Below, in pieces: positions 26,668 through 35,455 of a stretch of DNA of 64,000 bases. The notes below the pieces were generated by a model, which saw only the letters and a program-made list of their open reading frames with translations, searched no databases and had not been told where the DNA came from. The first letter of the stretch is position 1; every line of letters starts with the position of its first letter. The stretch covers positions 496,001 to 560,000 of the forward strand of contig JACJWI010000001.1 in NCBI GenBank assembly GCA_020637215.1, given 5' to 3'. The DNA comes from Microthrixaceae bacterium. Lineage in GTDB: Bacteria > Actinomycetota > Acidimicrobiia > Acidimicrobiales > Microtrichaceae. The translations under genes were made by a program, and so were the position numbers.

Positions 26668-27713
26668 GGTTCCCGCAGCGGGTCGTGGGCGAACCGGCGC
26701 ATCCCGTCCTCGGGCGTGACCCGGGCCCGGAACCCGATCCGGCGCGCCGCCTCGGTCGGATCGGCTGTGACGTGGCGCACGTCGCCCAACCGGTAGGAGC
26801 CGGTCACCCGGGGGCGTCGGCCGCGGCCATCGGCCAGGGCCAGCATCCCGGCCATCTCGAGGAGGGTGACCGGACGACCGGACGCCACGTTCAGCGGGCC
26901 GTCCCAGGGCGAGTCAGAGGTGAGGGCCAGGACGTTGGCCCGGGCGACGTCGGTGACGTGCACGAAGTCGCGCCGCTGGCCGCCGTCTTCGAACACGAGC
27001 GGATCGGCGCCTGCGGCCAGTCGGCTGCGGAACAGGCTGGCCACGCCGGCGTAGGGGGTGTCGCGCGGCATGCGGGACCCGTAGACGTTGTGGTACCGCA
27101 GCGACGTGACCGGCACGTCGTGCTCGCGCCCGAACGCGGCGCACAGGTGCTCCTGGTGGAGCTTGGTCGCCGCGTACACGTTGCGGGGGTCGACCGGCGC
27201 CGACTCCCCCACCAGACCGGGTCGGAGGTCCCGTCCGCACAACGGGCACGGCGGTTCGAAGCGACCGGCGTCGAGATCGGCGACGGCTCGCGGCCCCGGT
27301 CGCACCGGACCGTGCGAGTCGCACTCGTAGGAGCCCTCTCCGTACACGACCATCGACGACGACAGCACCAGCCGACCCCGCCAGCCGATCCGGTGCATCG
27401 CCGTCAGCATCTCGACGGTGCCCGAGTCGTTGACCGACACGTAGTCCGGGGCATCGGCGAAGTCGACGCCCAGCCCGACCTTGGCCGCCAGGTGGCAGAC
27501 CGCGTCGGCGCCGTCGAGCGCCTGCGGCCACGTCGCCGGGTCCCGGACGTCGAGCCGCAGCAGCGGGACCTCCGGGGGCACCCATTCCGGGTCGGCGCCG
27601 TGGGCCGACGCGTCGACGACGTCGACGATCAGCGGGGCGTGACCCGCTTCCAGCAGGGCGTCGACGACGTGGGACCCGATGAAGCCCGCGCCGCCCGTGA
27701 CCAGGACCCTCAC
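26652..27713 (-). CDS. NAD-dependent nucleotide-sugar epimerase, GalE-like with zinc-ribbon-like insert
   Basis: A 353-residue extended SDR starting at GTG 27713. VLVTGGAGFIGSHV is the NAD motif; LSSSMVVYGEG supplies the catalytic Ser and YAATK the Tyr-Lys pair. Between them lies an unusual insert of about 45 residues containing CDSHG and CPLCGRDLRPG, which could bind a metal ion. RDFVHVTDVARAN and the C-terminal segment are standard. Related proteins (Rv0536, galE3) sit next to the MTAP gene in M. tuberculosis. The epimerase probably prepares the sugar donor for the adjacent membrane and GT2 transferases. It is divergent from the GT2 gene with a 46-bp gap. Confidence 0.87.
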   Translation of the reverse strand: MRVLVTGGAGFIGSHVVDALLEAGHAPLIVDVVDASAHGADPEWVPPEVPLLRLDVRDPATWPQALDGADAVCHLAAKVGLGVDFADAPDYVSVNDSGTVEMLTAMHRIGWRGRLVLSSSMVVYGEGSYECDSHGPVRPGPRAVADLDAGRFEPPCPLCGRDLRPGLVGESAPVDPRNVYAATKLHQEHLCAAFGREHDVPVTSLRYHNVYGSRMPRDTPYAGVASLFRSRLAAGADPLVFEDGGQRRDFVHVTDVARANVLALTSDSPWDGPLNVASGRPVTLLEMAGMLALADGRGRRPRVTGSYRLGDVRHVTADPTEAARRIGFRARVTPEDGMRRFAHDPLREPCRGS

Positions 27714-27759
27714 CTCAGCCGCCTCCCGCCCGCATCCCGGGGCTGGCAGGATCTCCGCC

Positions 27760-28407
27760 GTGGTCGATGTCGTGCTCCCGGCCCTCGACGAGGCCGAGGC
27801 GTTGCCGTGGGTGCTCGAGCGGATGCCGCGCGGCTTCCGGCCGATCGTGGTCGACAACGGATCCACCGACGACACGGCCGGCGTGGCCGCACGACACGGG
27901 GCGGTGGTGGTCGTCGAGCCTGCGCGCGGGTTCGGCGCGGCCTGCTGGGCGGGACTCCAGGCCGCGACCGACGACGTGGTCTGCTTCATGGACGCGGATG
28001 CCAGCTTCGACCCTCGGGACCTGCCCAAGGTCGTCGAACCCGTCCGGGTCGGAGCGACCGTGCTCGCCCTGGGAGCCCGCCGACCGCAGAACGGCGCCTG
28101 GCCGGCCCACGCCCGCTTGGCGAACCGGGCGCTCGCCGCCGAACTGCGGCGGCGCACCGGAGCCCCGCTGAGCGACCTCGGTCCGATGCGGGCCGCGAAC
28201 CGCCTCGACCTGCTGTCGCTCGACCTGAGGGACCGACGATCGGGGTGGCCCCTCGAGATGGTCCTGCGGGCCCACCGAGCCGGCTGGGACCTGGTGGAGG
28301 TCCCGGTGGCCTACCGACCGCGCGTGGGACGTTCCAAGGTCACCGGCACCGTCCGGGGGACCGTCCAGGCGGTGCGGGACATGTCCCGGCTGCTCGCCCG
28401 GCCCTGA
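27760..28407 (+). CDS. GT2-family glycosyltransferase (dolichyl-phosphate-sugar synthase-like)
   Basis: A 215-residue GT-A fold transferase. VDVVLPALDEAEALPWVLERMP is the N-terminal nucleotide-binding strand, VVDNGSTDDTAGVA the UDP contact, and FMDADASFDPRDLP contains the DxD metal motif (DAD). YRPRVGRSKVTGT near the end matches polyprenol-phosphate mannose synthase relatives. No transmembrane tail. GTG 27760 is chosen because translation from the upstream ATG (27679) would read through the start region of the divergent epimerase and add an unconserved 27-residue leader. It corresponds in context to Rv0539. It may make a polyprenyl-phosphate-sugar used by the GT-C-like protein nearby. Confidence 0.86.
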   Translation: MVDVVLPALDEAEALPWVLERMPRGFRPIVVDNGSTDDTAGVAARHGAVVVVEPARGFGAACWAGLQAATDDVVCFMDADASFDPRDLPKVVEPVRVGATVLALGARRPQNGAWPAHARLANRALAAELRRRTGAPLSDLGPMRAANRLDLLSLDLRDRRSGWPLEMVLRAHRAGWDLVEVPVAYRPRVGRSKVTGTVRGTVQAVRDMSRLLARP

Positions 28408-28436
28408 CGGGCGGGCCGACACCCCGGACCCGGACC

Positions 28437-29597
28437 TCACCGGCCCTCGCCGGTCGCGAGCGGCAGCCTGACCGTGAAGCAGCATCCACCCGGACGGTTG
28501 GACACATCGATGCAGCCGTCCTGAGCCTCCACCAGGCCCTTGGCGATGGTCAGGCCCAGCCCACCCCCTGCGGAGTCCCGGCGACGGGCGACGTCACCCC
28601 GGAAAGCCACGTCGAACACGCGACCCAGGTCGTCGGCGGGGATCCCGCCGCACTCGTCGATGACCGCGATGACGGCCTCGGAGCCGTCGATCGACACCGT
28701 CGTCAGGACCGTTCCTCCTTCCGGCGTGTGCCGCACCGCGTTGTCGAGGAGGTTGCGAAGCACCCGCGACGCCTCGGCGGGTGAGACCCGCACCCTCTCG
28801 GCCCCATCGACGTCGGACGCGAGCCGCACCGTTCGCCCACCCGAGGCCGACGACGCGGCGTCGACGGCGTCGGCGACGAGCTCGCCCAGACCGACCGGCT
28901 CTGTCCGCAGAGCCAGCACCCCGCTGGTGATGCGGCTGAGCTCGAACAGGTCGTCGACGAGCAACGTCAAGCGGTCGACCTCGACGCCGATGGCCCGGAG
29001 GTAGCGCCGCACGTCGGCCGGCTCGTCGACCACACCGTCCTCGAGCGCCTCGGCCATGGCGCGGACGGCGGCCAGCGGTGAGCGCAGGTCGTGCGACACC
29101 CAGGCCACCAGCTCCCGCCGGGAGCGCTCCAGGGCGAGCTCCCGCCGGTGCGCCTCGTCCAGACGTCGGGACATCTCGGTGAGCTGGTCGCCGACGACGG
29201 CCAGCTCACCCACCGCTGCGGCCGGCGCCGACTCGGGGACGACCCCCGCCGCGATGTCGCGCGAGAGCTGCCCCAGCCGACGGGCGTCCGAGCGGACGCG
29301 GCGGGAGAGCTCACAGGAGGCGCCGACACCCACCGCCGCAGCGGTGAGTGCGATCGTGACGAAGGCCGTCAGGTCGTGCGCGGACAGGAACATCGCCCGA
29401 GCGGCGAGCGCGGCTCCGACCCACGTAGCCACCACGGGGACCAGGGCCACGACGAGAGCCTGGCGGCCCACGCTCGACGAACGGCTGCGACGGGCGAGCC
29501 AGATGCCGACGAGGGCCACCGGCACCGCCCCGCAGAGCGTCAAGGCCGCGAGAGTGGCGGTCCCGGCCAGCCCACCGGCCACCTCGCTGCCGATCAC
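28437..29597 (-). CDS. Sensor histidine kinase
   Basis: A 386-residue membrane kinase. Three hydrophobic segments cover residues about 5-95, followed by a HAMP-like coiled region (SDARRLGQLSRDIAAG). The dimerisation domain carries the phospho-accepting His in WVSHDLRSPLAAVRAM; the ATPase domain has RNLLDNAVRHT (N box), DECGGIP (G1) and SAGGGLGLTIAKGLVEA (G2). GTG 29597 overlaps the TGA of the response regulator gene (GTGA), so the pair is translationally coupled. No extracellular sensing loop of size is seen, so it may sense within the membrane. The signal and regulon are unknown; its place inside the MTAP/GT neighbourhood suggests local control. Confidence 0.9.
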   Translation of the reverse strand: MIGSEVAGGLAGTATLAALTLCGAVPVALVGIWLARRSRSSSVGRQALVVALVPVVATWVGAALAARAMFLSAHDLTAFVTIALTAAAVGVGASCELSRRVRSDARRLGQLSRDIAAGVVPESAPAAAVGELAVVGDQLTEMSRRLDEAHRRELALERSRRELVAWVSHDLRSPLAAVRAMAEALEDGVVDEPADVRRYLRAIGVEVDRLTLLVDDLFELSRITSGVLALRTEPVGLGELVADAVDAASSASGGRTVRLASDVDGAERVRVSPAEASRVLRNLLDNAVRHTPEGGTVLTTVSIDGSEAVIAVIDECGGIPADDLGRVFDVAFRGDVARRRDSAGGGLGLTIAKGLVEAQDGCIDVSNRPGGCCFTVRLPLATGEGR

Positions 29598-30316
29598 GGC
29601 TCGAACCGGTACCCGCCGGCGACGGTCACCAGGTGGCGGGGTTCCGACGGATCCTCCTCGACCTTGGTCCGCAGACGCCGCACGTGGACGGTGACGGTCG
29701 CGGTGTCGCCGTAGGTCCATCCCCAGACGGACTCGAGCAGCTCACGTCGGGCGAAGGCCCGTCGAGGGTGCCGCATGAGGTGCACCAGCAGGTCGAACTC
29801 CTTGGCCGTCAGGTGGACCGGAGAGCCGTCGCGGAGCGCCTCGTGGGCGACGGGGTCCACCTCGAGCGAACCCGCCCGCAGCGTCACGCCGGCACCCGAG
29901 CTGACGGTTCCCGCCGCCGACCGGCGGAGCACCGCCTTGATCCGGGCGGTGAGCTCACGGGGCGAGAACGGCTTGGTCACGTAGTCGTCGGCGCCGAGCT
30001 CGAGTCCGAGGACCCGATCGTCCTCCTCGGCCCGGGCGGTGAGCATCACGACCGGAATCGGGGCGACGTCCCGGATGCGGCGGCACACCTCCATGCCGTC
30101 GAGGCCGGGGAGCATGACGTCCAGCACGACCAGGTCGGGCAGCCACTCCAGAGCCCGCTTGAGCCCGCCGTCACCGTCACCGATCCGTTCGACGTCGAAC
30201 CCCTCGCGGTCGAGGTATCGCTCCACGACCTCGGACAGGTTCGGGTCGTCCTCGATGACGAGGATCCGACGCTCGGCCGGCGCGTCCCGGTCCGGGTCGA
30301 TGTCGAGCAGCTCCAC
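29594..30316 (-). CDS. OmpR/PhoB-type response regulator
   Basis: A 240-residue regulator paired with the histidine kinase at 28437-29597. The receiver domain begins ILVIEDDPNLSEVV with phospho-acceptor Asp in LVVLDVMLPGLDG and the conserved Lys in VTKPFSPRELTARI. The C-terminal winged helix (LTAKEFDLLVHLMRHPRRAFARRELLESVWGW ... TVTVHVRRLRTKVE) binds DNA. GTG 30316 is selected because only unconserved sequence lies upstream. The gene is divergent from the DUF2064 transferase (113-bp gap), whose promoter it may control. Confidence 0.9.
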   Translation of the reverse strand: MELLDIDPDRDAPAERRILVIEDDPNLSEVVERYLDREGFDVERIGDGDGGLKRALEWLPDLVVLDVMLPGLDGMEVCRRIRDVAPIPVVMLTARAEEDDRVLGLELGADDYVTKPFSPRELTARIKAVLRRSAAGTVSSGAGVTLRAGSLEVDPVAHEALRDGSPVHLTAKEFDLLVHLMRHPRRAFARRELLESVWGWTYGDTATVTVHVRRLRTKVEEDPSEPRHLVTVAGGYRFEP

Positions 30317-30429
30317 AGCGATCGAGCGTACGGGCGACGGTTCCCGCCCGTCCCGCGACCGTGGCGAGTTTCGCGATCCGTAACGCGTCCTCGGCACTCA
30401 GCGGCTCCCCGAGCGTTACCGTCCGACCC

Positions 30430-31200
30430 GTGGAAGCCGAGGATCTCCCCGGCGAGGTTCCGGGCGGCCGACGTCCTCTCACTGAAGGCCGATTCGGCCG
30501 TCGACGGGCGTCGTCCGCGGTGGCCGTCCTGGCCAAGGCACCCGTCCCCGGACGGGTGAAGACCCGTCTCTGCCCGCCGCTGACGCCCGCGCAGGCGGCC
30601 GAGTTGGCACGGGCCGCCCTCCTGGACACGATCGAGGCGTGCTCGGCGTCGGCAGCTCGAGAGGTGGTGGTGATCCTGGACGGCTCTCCGCGCCCCTGGA
30701 TGCCCGCCGGCATCCGGGTCATCGCTCAGCGCCAAGGCGACCTGGGGAACCGGCTGCTCGGCGCGGTCGTGGACCTCGACGGCCGATGCCTCGTCGTCGG
30801 GATGGACACCCCCCAGCTCACCGCGGACCTCATCGACGACGGCCTCCGGGCCCTCGACGGTGAAGGCTGCGACGCCGTCCTCGGCCCTGCTCTCGACGGC
30901 GGCTACTGGGCCATCGGGCTCCGACGTGCGGACCCCCGGGCCTTCGATGGCGTCCCCATGAGCCAACCCGACACCGGTCGGCACCAACGGGCTGCTCTCG
31001 ATCGGCTGGGTCTCCGGGTTCGGACCCTGCGCACGCTCCGAGACGTCGATGACCACGCCGACGCCGTCGCCGTCGCCGCCGAGGCTCCGACGACCCGGTT
31101 CGCCCGGGCGCTGGCCGAGCTCGGACCGCTCCCATCGAGCCGCGACGCGACGGGGTCCCCTACCCGGTCTCCGACAACGGGCACAGAGTCGCGGAGGTGA
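30430..31200 (+). CDS. DUF2064 (TIGR04282-type) transferase
   Basis: A 256-residue GT-A-like protein. The signature VLAKAPVPGRVKTRL is at about residues 33-47, VVGMDTPQLTADLIDDGLRAL carries the metal-binding Asp, and GPALDGGYWAIGL is the conserved second motif. TIGR04282 proteins were named rSAM/selenodomain-associated transferase 1 and are now linked to arsenosugar biosynthesis by gene context; a related gene (Rv0540) sits in the same neighbourhood of M. tuberculosis. GTG 30430 is assumed; the first 25 residues are not conserved. Its last 41 bases overlap the convergent ybaK gene. It likely transfers a sugar or nucleotidyl group in the same pathway as the GT2 at 27760. Confidence 0.83.
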   Translation: MEAEDLPGEVPGGRRPLTEGRFGRRRASSAVAVLAKAPVPGRVKTRLCPPLTPAQAAELARAALLDTIEACSASAAREVVVILDGSPRPWMPAGIRVIAQRQGDLGNRLLGAVVDLDGRCLVVGMDTPQLTADLIDDGLRALDGEGCDAVLGPALDGGYWAIGLRRADPRAFDGVPMSQPDTGRHQRAALDRLGLRVRTLRTLRDVDDHADAVAVAAEAPTTRFARALAELGPLPSSRDATGSPTRSPTTGTESRR

Positions 31201-31627
31201 CCCGCAGGAGGTCGTCGGGGGCGACCGCGAACACGTCGGTCCAGGTTCCTGCGGCGGCCCACACCTCGTCGTAGGCGAGCAGCCCCCGGTCGACGTAGAC
31301 CGGAAGCGAGTGTCCGATCGGCGGTACCCCGCCGATCGGGAACCCGACCGCGTCCCGCACGGCGTCGGCGTCGGGGCGTTCGACGACGCTCCCGCCGACG
31401 GCTTCGGCCAGCAGCGTCTCGTCCAGTCGGCGATCGCCGGGGACCAGCGCCATGACCGGAGCGCCGTCGACCAGGAACACCAGCGACTTGACGATCTGGC
31501 CGACCTCGACGCCGATGGCCGCTGCTGCGTCCTGCGCTGTCTTGGTTCCCGCCGGGAACGAGCGCGGCTCGATCGTCAGGCCCTTCTCGTCGGCCGCGGC
31601 GATCACGGACTCCACGTTGCGGTGCAT
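31160..31627 (-). CDS. ybaK: YbaK/EbsC-type aminoacyl-tRNA deacylase
   Basis: A 155-residue single-domain editing protein that hydrolyses mischarged tRNA (Cys-tRNA-Pro or similar). The core is AAAIGVEVGQIVKSLVFLVDGAPVMALVPGDRRLD with the conserved Lys (K in VKSL), then GFPIGGVPPIGH, the GxxPxGH motif of the active site. ATG 31627 gives a normal-length YbaK-like protein. The 3' end overlaps the DUF2064 gene by 41 bp in convergent orientation, with no room for an intergenic terminator. Confidence 0.88.
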   Translation of the reverse strand: MHRNVESVIAAADEKGLTIEPRSFPAGTKTAQDAAAAIGVEVGQIVKSLVFLVDGAPVMALVPGDRRLDETLLAEAVGGSVVERPDADAVRDAVGFPIGGVPPIGHSLPVYVDRGLLAYDEVWAAAGTWTDVFAVAPDDLLRVTSATLCPLSETG

Positions 31628-31691
31628 CGCCGAAGTATGGCCGGGTCCGCTGTTCGGTGGACACCCGAGCCACCGTCGGTCTCCGATCGCC

Positions 31692-32522
31692 TCAGTCGAC
31701 GTCGCGTCGACGCAGCATGACCGCTCCGAGGGCGACGGCGGCGGCGACGTAGCTCCAGAAGATCAGGGCGTGCAGCGGGTTCGGCAACGCCGCCGCGACG
31801 ACCTCGGGACGGTCGAGATCCGTCGCGATGTCCAACGTCCGGGCTCCCGCGTCGAAGGGGACGAAGCGGACGAGCCCGGCCGGAGCGAAGCTGACGACGA
31901 GGCCCTCGACCACCAGCCACCACACGAGCAGGCCGGAGACGGCACCGGCGCTGTGGCGGACCACCATCCCCACTCCGAGGCCGAACAGACCGGCGCCGAC
32001 GGTGTAGAGCAGCGCCCACATGACCGTCGCCGCGAGTCCCGAGGTGTCACCGACGTCGAGACCTCCGATCTGCGCACCCAGGAATCCGGCACTCATGCCG
32101 ACCGATCCCAGGACCACACCGATGGCCGCCGCGAGGACGGTCTTGGCGGCGACGACGCCCCACCTCGACGGGTGGGCCGCGAGGGTGACGGCGAGGGTGC
32201 CGTGCTGGACCTCGCTGGTGAACAGCAGGATGCCGGCGACGGCGGCCAGCACCGCGGTCAGCAGCGTCGGGTAGACGAAGACCTCGGCGGCGGTCAGGAC
32301 CGGGCCGGTGGAAAAGGCGGCGGTGGCCCAGGAGATCGCCAGCCCGGCGACCGCCGCGACGGCGAGCAGGACCTTCGTGGCCCACACGGTGTGGCACTTG
32401 ATCCACTCGCTGCGCAGGACGGCAGCGAACCGGCGAGCGGGGCGTGGGCCCGTGGCGTTGGGGGTGTCGGCCGCCCGGAGGGCCTCAGGGGTGGGCCTGA
32501 GCGGCGCGTCGATGCTGGTCAT
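31692..32522 (-). CDS. ABC-2-type transporter permease
   Basis: A 276-residue membrane protein with six predicted helices, for example LLAVAAVAGLAISWATAAF and VFVYPTLLTAVLAAVAGILLF followed by TSEVQHGTLAVTLAAHPSRW, a motif of ABC-2 permeases. ATG 32522 is preferred because GAGGAG lies 9 bases upstream; an alternative ATG at 32582 overlaps the preceding ATPase stop as ATGA and would add 20 polar residues. It partners the ATPase gene directly upstream. The pair probably exports an antibiotic, peptide or lipid, and the NarL-type two-component system nearby may control it. Confidence 0.85.
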   Translation of the reverse strand: MTSIDAPLRPTPEALRAADTPNATGPRPARRFAAVLRSEWIKCHTVWATKVLLAVAAVAGLAISWATAAFSTGPVLTAAEVFVYPTLLTAVLAAVAGILLFTSEVQHGTLAVTLAAHPSRWGVVAAKTVLAAAIGVVLGSVGMSAGFLGAQIGGLDVGDTSGLAATVMWALLYTVGAGLFGLGVGMVVRHSAGAVSGLLVWWLVVEGLVVSFAPAGLVRFVPFDAGARTLDIATDLDRPEVVAAALPNPLHALIFWSYVAAAVALGAVMLRRRDVD

Positions 32523-32578
32523 GTCGGTCTCCTCATGAGCGGTGGACGGTTCGGGATTGCCGGTGGCGACGTGGGCGG

Positions 32579-33298
32579 TCATGCGGAGGCGAACTCGGCC
32601 GACGTCGCGGTCATCTCGAGGAGGCTGTCCTCGAGCGACATCCCGGTTCGGGACGTGATCGACTCGACGGTCGCAGCGGCGATGAGGCGTCCGGCACCGA
32701 CGACGACCAGGTCGTCGGCGAACCGGGCCAGCTCGGCGATGAGGTGGCTCGACACGAGCACCGTCCCGCCGTTGTCGGCGAACCGACGCAGCCGGTTCCG
32801 CAACCAGCGGATGCCGTCGGGGTCGAGGCCGTTGGACGGCTCGTCGAGCAGCAGCACCCGGGGGTCGCCCAGCAGTGCGGTTGCCAGCGCGAGCCGCTGG
32901 CGCATGCCGAGCGAGAACCGCCCGGCCCGCTCGTCGGCCACGCTCTCGAGTCCGACGTCGGCCAGCACCTCGTCGACCCGGGAGCCCGGGATGGCGCTGA
33001 GCGCCGCGATGGCCCGGAGGTGGTTCCGGGCGGTGCGACCCGGGTGCATGCAGCGGGCGTCGAGTACGGCGCCGACGGTCCGCGCCGGCTGGGCGAGCTC
33101 CGCGTAGCGACGCCCGTCGTAGCGCACCTCGCCCCGGTCCGGACGGGCGAGGTCGACCATCATCCGCATGGTGGTGGACTTGCCGGCGCCGTTGGGACCG
33201 ACGAAGCCGGTGACCCGGCCGGCCTCCAGGTCGAAGCTGAGGTCGTCGACGGCGCGCCGGGGCCCGAAGCGCTTGGTGAGTCCTCTGACCTCGATCAC
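32579..33298 (-). CDS. ABC transporter ATP-binding protein
   Basis: A 239-residue ATPase of the DrrA/NatA type. Walker A GPNGAGKST is near residue 40, signature FSLGMRQRLALATALLGDP, Walker B VLLLDEPSNGLDP, and switch His in VSSHLIAELA. GTG 33298 begins VIEVRGLTKRFG, the normal start of the family. The frame stays open upstream through a PVPTR-type repeat to an ATG at 33460, so a Pro-rich N-terminal extension of 54 residues is possible but less likely. It forms an exporter with the downstream permease. Confidence 0.9.
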   Translation of the reverse strand: MIEVRGLTKRFGPRRAVDDLSFDLEAGRVTGFVGPNGAGKSTTMRMMVDLARPDRGEVRYDGRRYAELAQPARTVGAVLDARCMHPGRTARNHLRAIAALSAIPGSRVDEVLADVGLESVADERAGRFSLGMRQRLALATALLGDPRVLLLDEPSNGLDPDGIRWLRNRLRRFADNGGTVLVSSHLIAELARFADDLVVVGAGRLIAAATVESITSRTGMSLEDSLLEMTATSAEFASA

Positions 33299-33350
33299 GT
33301 CGGGGCTCCGGGCGACGTTCGGGCCTGGCCGAGGACGGCAGCCCGGGTGG

Positions 33351-33410
33351 GTGGGCACTGGTCGGGTGGGCACTGGTCGGGTGGGCACTGGTCGGGTGGG
33401 GACGGGTTCG
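33351..33410. repeat. 15-bp tandem repeat, four copies, upstream of the ABC ATPase gene
   Basis: Four identical 15-bp units start at 33351, 33366, 33381 and 33396, with degenerate partial units on both sides. They lie in the 259-bp gap between the divergent ATPase and histidine-kinase starts. Read on the minus strand in the frame of the ATPase they would encode PVPTR repeats. Confidence 0.9.
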
Positions 33411-33557
33411 GTGGAACTGACATGGACGGCATCGTCAGCGATCGGCGACAGTCCGCGCATCGGGAGTCCGGTCACTTCTTCGTCCTCCGGTCGGCTGGCC
33501 CGCAGATCGCACTTTCGGCCGATCCGCTCGGGTCCCGGGGTCCCGTACCCTGTCGGC

Positions 33558-34706
33558 GTGGCGCTGGAGACGAGCCGTCGGCCCTGGGCGCAACCACGCG
33601 TTGAGGATCCCCCCGGGCCCGCACGGCGCGACTGGCTGTTCGTCCTCGTCGTGGTCGTTGCCGCGACGGTCGAGACGTTCACCGACGACCGGCTCGTATG
33701 GCCCGCCGTCTCGCTGGCGACGACGGCCGGCCTGGCGTTCCTGTTGCCGTGGCGCCGCGTCCGGCCGCTCCTGGTTGTCGCGGTCTCGTTCGGGACGGTG
33801 AGCGTGATCGAGGTCGCCTCGATTGTCGGCGGCGTGGAGTGGGACGGCCTGAACGCCGCCGCCTTCATGCTCGTACTCCCGTACGCGCTGGCCCGGTGGG
33901 CGTCGGGGCGCGACGTCGGGATCGGCCTGCTCGTCGTGGCGGTCCCGATCGCGCTGTCGGTCGTCGCCGGCGACCAGTTCGGCTACGTGCTCGGCGGCAC
34001 CCTCGTGGTGCTGCTCGCCGGCGCGATCGGCGTCGCCGTGCGCTACTCGGTTGAGCTGCGCGTCGAAGAGGTCGAGGCCCGGCGATCCCGCGAGCGGGCA
34101 GAGCTGGCCCGCGAGCTGCACGACACCGTGGCCCACCACGTCTCGGCCATCGCGGTGCAGGCCCAGGCCGGCCGGGTCGTCGCTGTCACCAGAGCGAACG
34201 GGGCGCTCGAGGCCCTGGAGGTGATCGAGGAGGAGGCCTCGCGGGCGCTCGAGGAGCTCCGCTCGGTGGTCGGAGCGCTGCGCGACGACCGGACGGACCT
34301 CCGCCCACAGCAGGGAATCGACGACCTGTCCCGTCTCGAACGCCACGGCGGGCTCAGCGGCCCCCGGGTGACGGTGACGATCGGCGGCCACCTCGACGGG
34401 GTCCGGTCGTCGGTCGACGCGGCCTGCTTCCGACTCGCCCAGGAGGCGGTCACCAACGCTCTGCGCCACGCCCGGCACGCGTCGGAGGTCGCGGTGCGCG
34501 TCGACGGCGGCGACGACGACATCCACCTGAGCGTCGTCGATGACGGCCATGGCGCCGCGTCGTCGACGGCGACCGCCACCGGCTTCGGGCTCATCGGCAT
34601 GGCCGAGCGCGCCCGGCTGCTCGGCGGCACCTTCGAGGCGGGTCCACGCCCCGACGGCGGCTGGGCAGTCACCGCGACCCTGCCGCGGCAGGCGGCGACG
34701 ACATGA
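33558..34706 (+). CDS. NarL/DesK-type sensor histidine kinase
   Basis: A 382-residue kinase with four to five N-terminal membrane helices (residues about 25-155) and no large sensor loop. The HisKA_3 domain carries the phospho-accepting His in ELARELHDTVAHHVSAIAVQA. The ATPase part has LAQEAVTNALRHA (N box), VVDDGHGAA (G1) and GFGLIGMAERARLLGG (G2). GTG 33558 gives a short leader before helix 1. The stop overlaps the start of the regulator gene by ATGA. It is divergent from the ABC exporter genes, a common arrangement for exporters induced by envelope stress or antibiotics. Confidence 0.9.
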   Translation: MALETSRRPWAQPRVEDPPGPARRDWLFVLVVVVAATVETFTDDRLVWPAVSLATTAGLAFLLPWRRVRPLLVVAVSFGTVSVIEVASIVGGVEWDGLNAAAFMLVLPYALARWASGRDVGIGLLVVAVPIALSVVAGDQFGYVLGGTLVVLLAGAIGVAVRYSVELRVEEVEARRSRERAELARELHDTVAHHVSAIAVQAQAGRVVAVTRANGALEALEVIEEEASRALEELRSVVGALRDDRTDLRPQQGIDDLSRLERHGGLSGPRVTVTIGGHLDGVRSSVDAACFRLAQEAVTNALRHARHASEVAVRVDGGDDDIHLSVVDDGHGAASSTATATGFGLIGMAERARLLGGTFEAGPRPDGGWAVTATLPRQAATT

Positions 34707-35365
34707 CCATCCGCGTCCTGATCGCCGATGACCAGCGCATCGTCCGCGCCGGGCTGCGCCTGATCCTCGACGCCGAGCCCGACATCGAGGTCGTCGCCGA
34801 GGCCGTCGACGGGCGTGAGGCGGTCGAGCTCGCCGAGGACCTGCGCCCCGACGTCTGCCTGCTCGACATCCGCATGCCCGAGCTCGACGGCATCGAGGCC
34901 ACCCGCCTGCTGGCCGGGCCGGACGTGACGGACCCGCTCGCCGTCGTGGTCATCACGACCTTCGACCTGGACGAGTACGTCCACGGGGCGCTGAAGGCCG
35001 GCGCACGCGGATTCCTGCTCAAGGACGCCGGGCCCGACCTGCTCGCCCAGGCCGTGCGGGCCGCCGCCAACGGTGATGCCCTGATCGCGCCGAGCGTCAC
35101 CGCACGCCTCTTGTCGACCTTCTCCGGGCTGGGCGACTCGACGCGGGAGCCGGCGGCACAACCGATCGCCCCGCTCACCGAGCGAGAGGAGGAGGTGCTG
35201 GTCACCGTCGCCCTCGGACGCACGAACGCCGAGATCGCCGATGTGCTCTGCATCAGCCTGAGCACCGTGAAGACCCACCTGGCGAGCCTGATGAACAAGT
35301 TGGGCGCTCGCAACCGGGTCGAGCTCGCCATGTGGGCCTACGAGACCGACCGCGTGCCGAAGTGA
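34703..35365 (+). CDS. NarL/LuxR-type response regulator
   Basis: A 220-residue regulator coupled to the kinase just upstream (ATGA overlap). The receiver domain starts VLIADDQRIVRAGLRLIL with phospho-acceptor Asp in VCLLDIRMPELDG and Lys in FLLKDAGPDLL. The C-terminal LuxR helix-turn-helix is LTEREEEVLVTVALGRTNAEIADVLCISLSTVKTHLASLMNKLG. It probably regulates the divergent ABC exporter and itself. Confidence 0.92.
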   Translation: MTIRVLIADDQRIVRAGLRLILDAEPDIEVVAEAVDGREAVELAEDLRPDVCLLDIRMPELDGIEATRLLAGPDVTDPLAVVVITTFDLDEYVHGALKAGARGFLLKDAGPDLLAQAVRAAANGDALIAPSVTARLLSTFSGLGDSTREPAAQPIAPLTEREEEVLVTVALGRTNAEIADVLCISLSTVKTHLASLMNKLGARNRVELAMWAYETDRVPK

Positions 35366-35455
35366 GACCCAGCCTGCGCAGGTCCTGACCATCGGCCGAA
35401 CGCCGCTGAAGTCCGCGGAGCTCGACGTTGTGCCAGCCGTGAGCATGAAGAGGCG

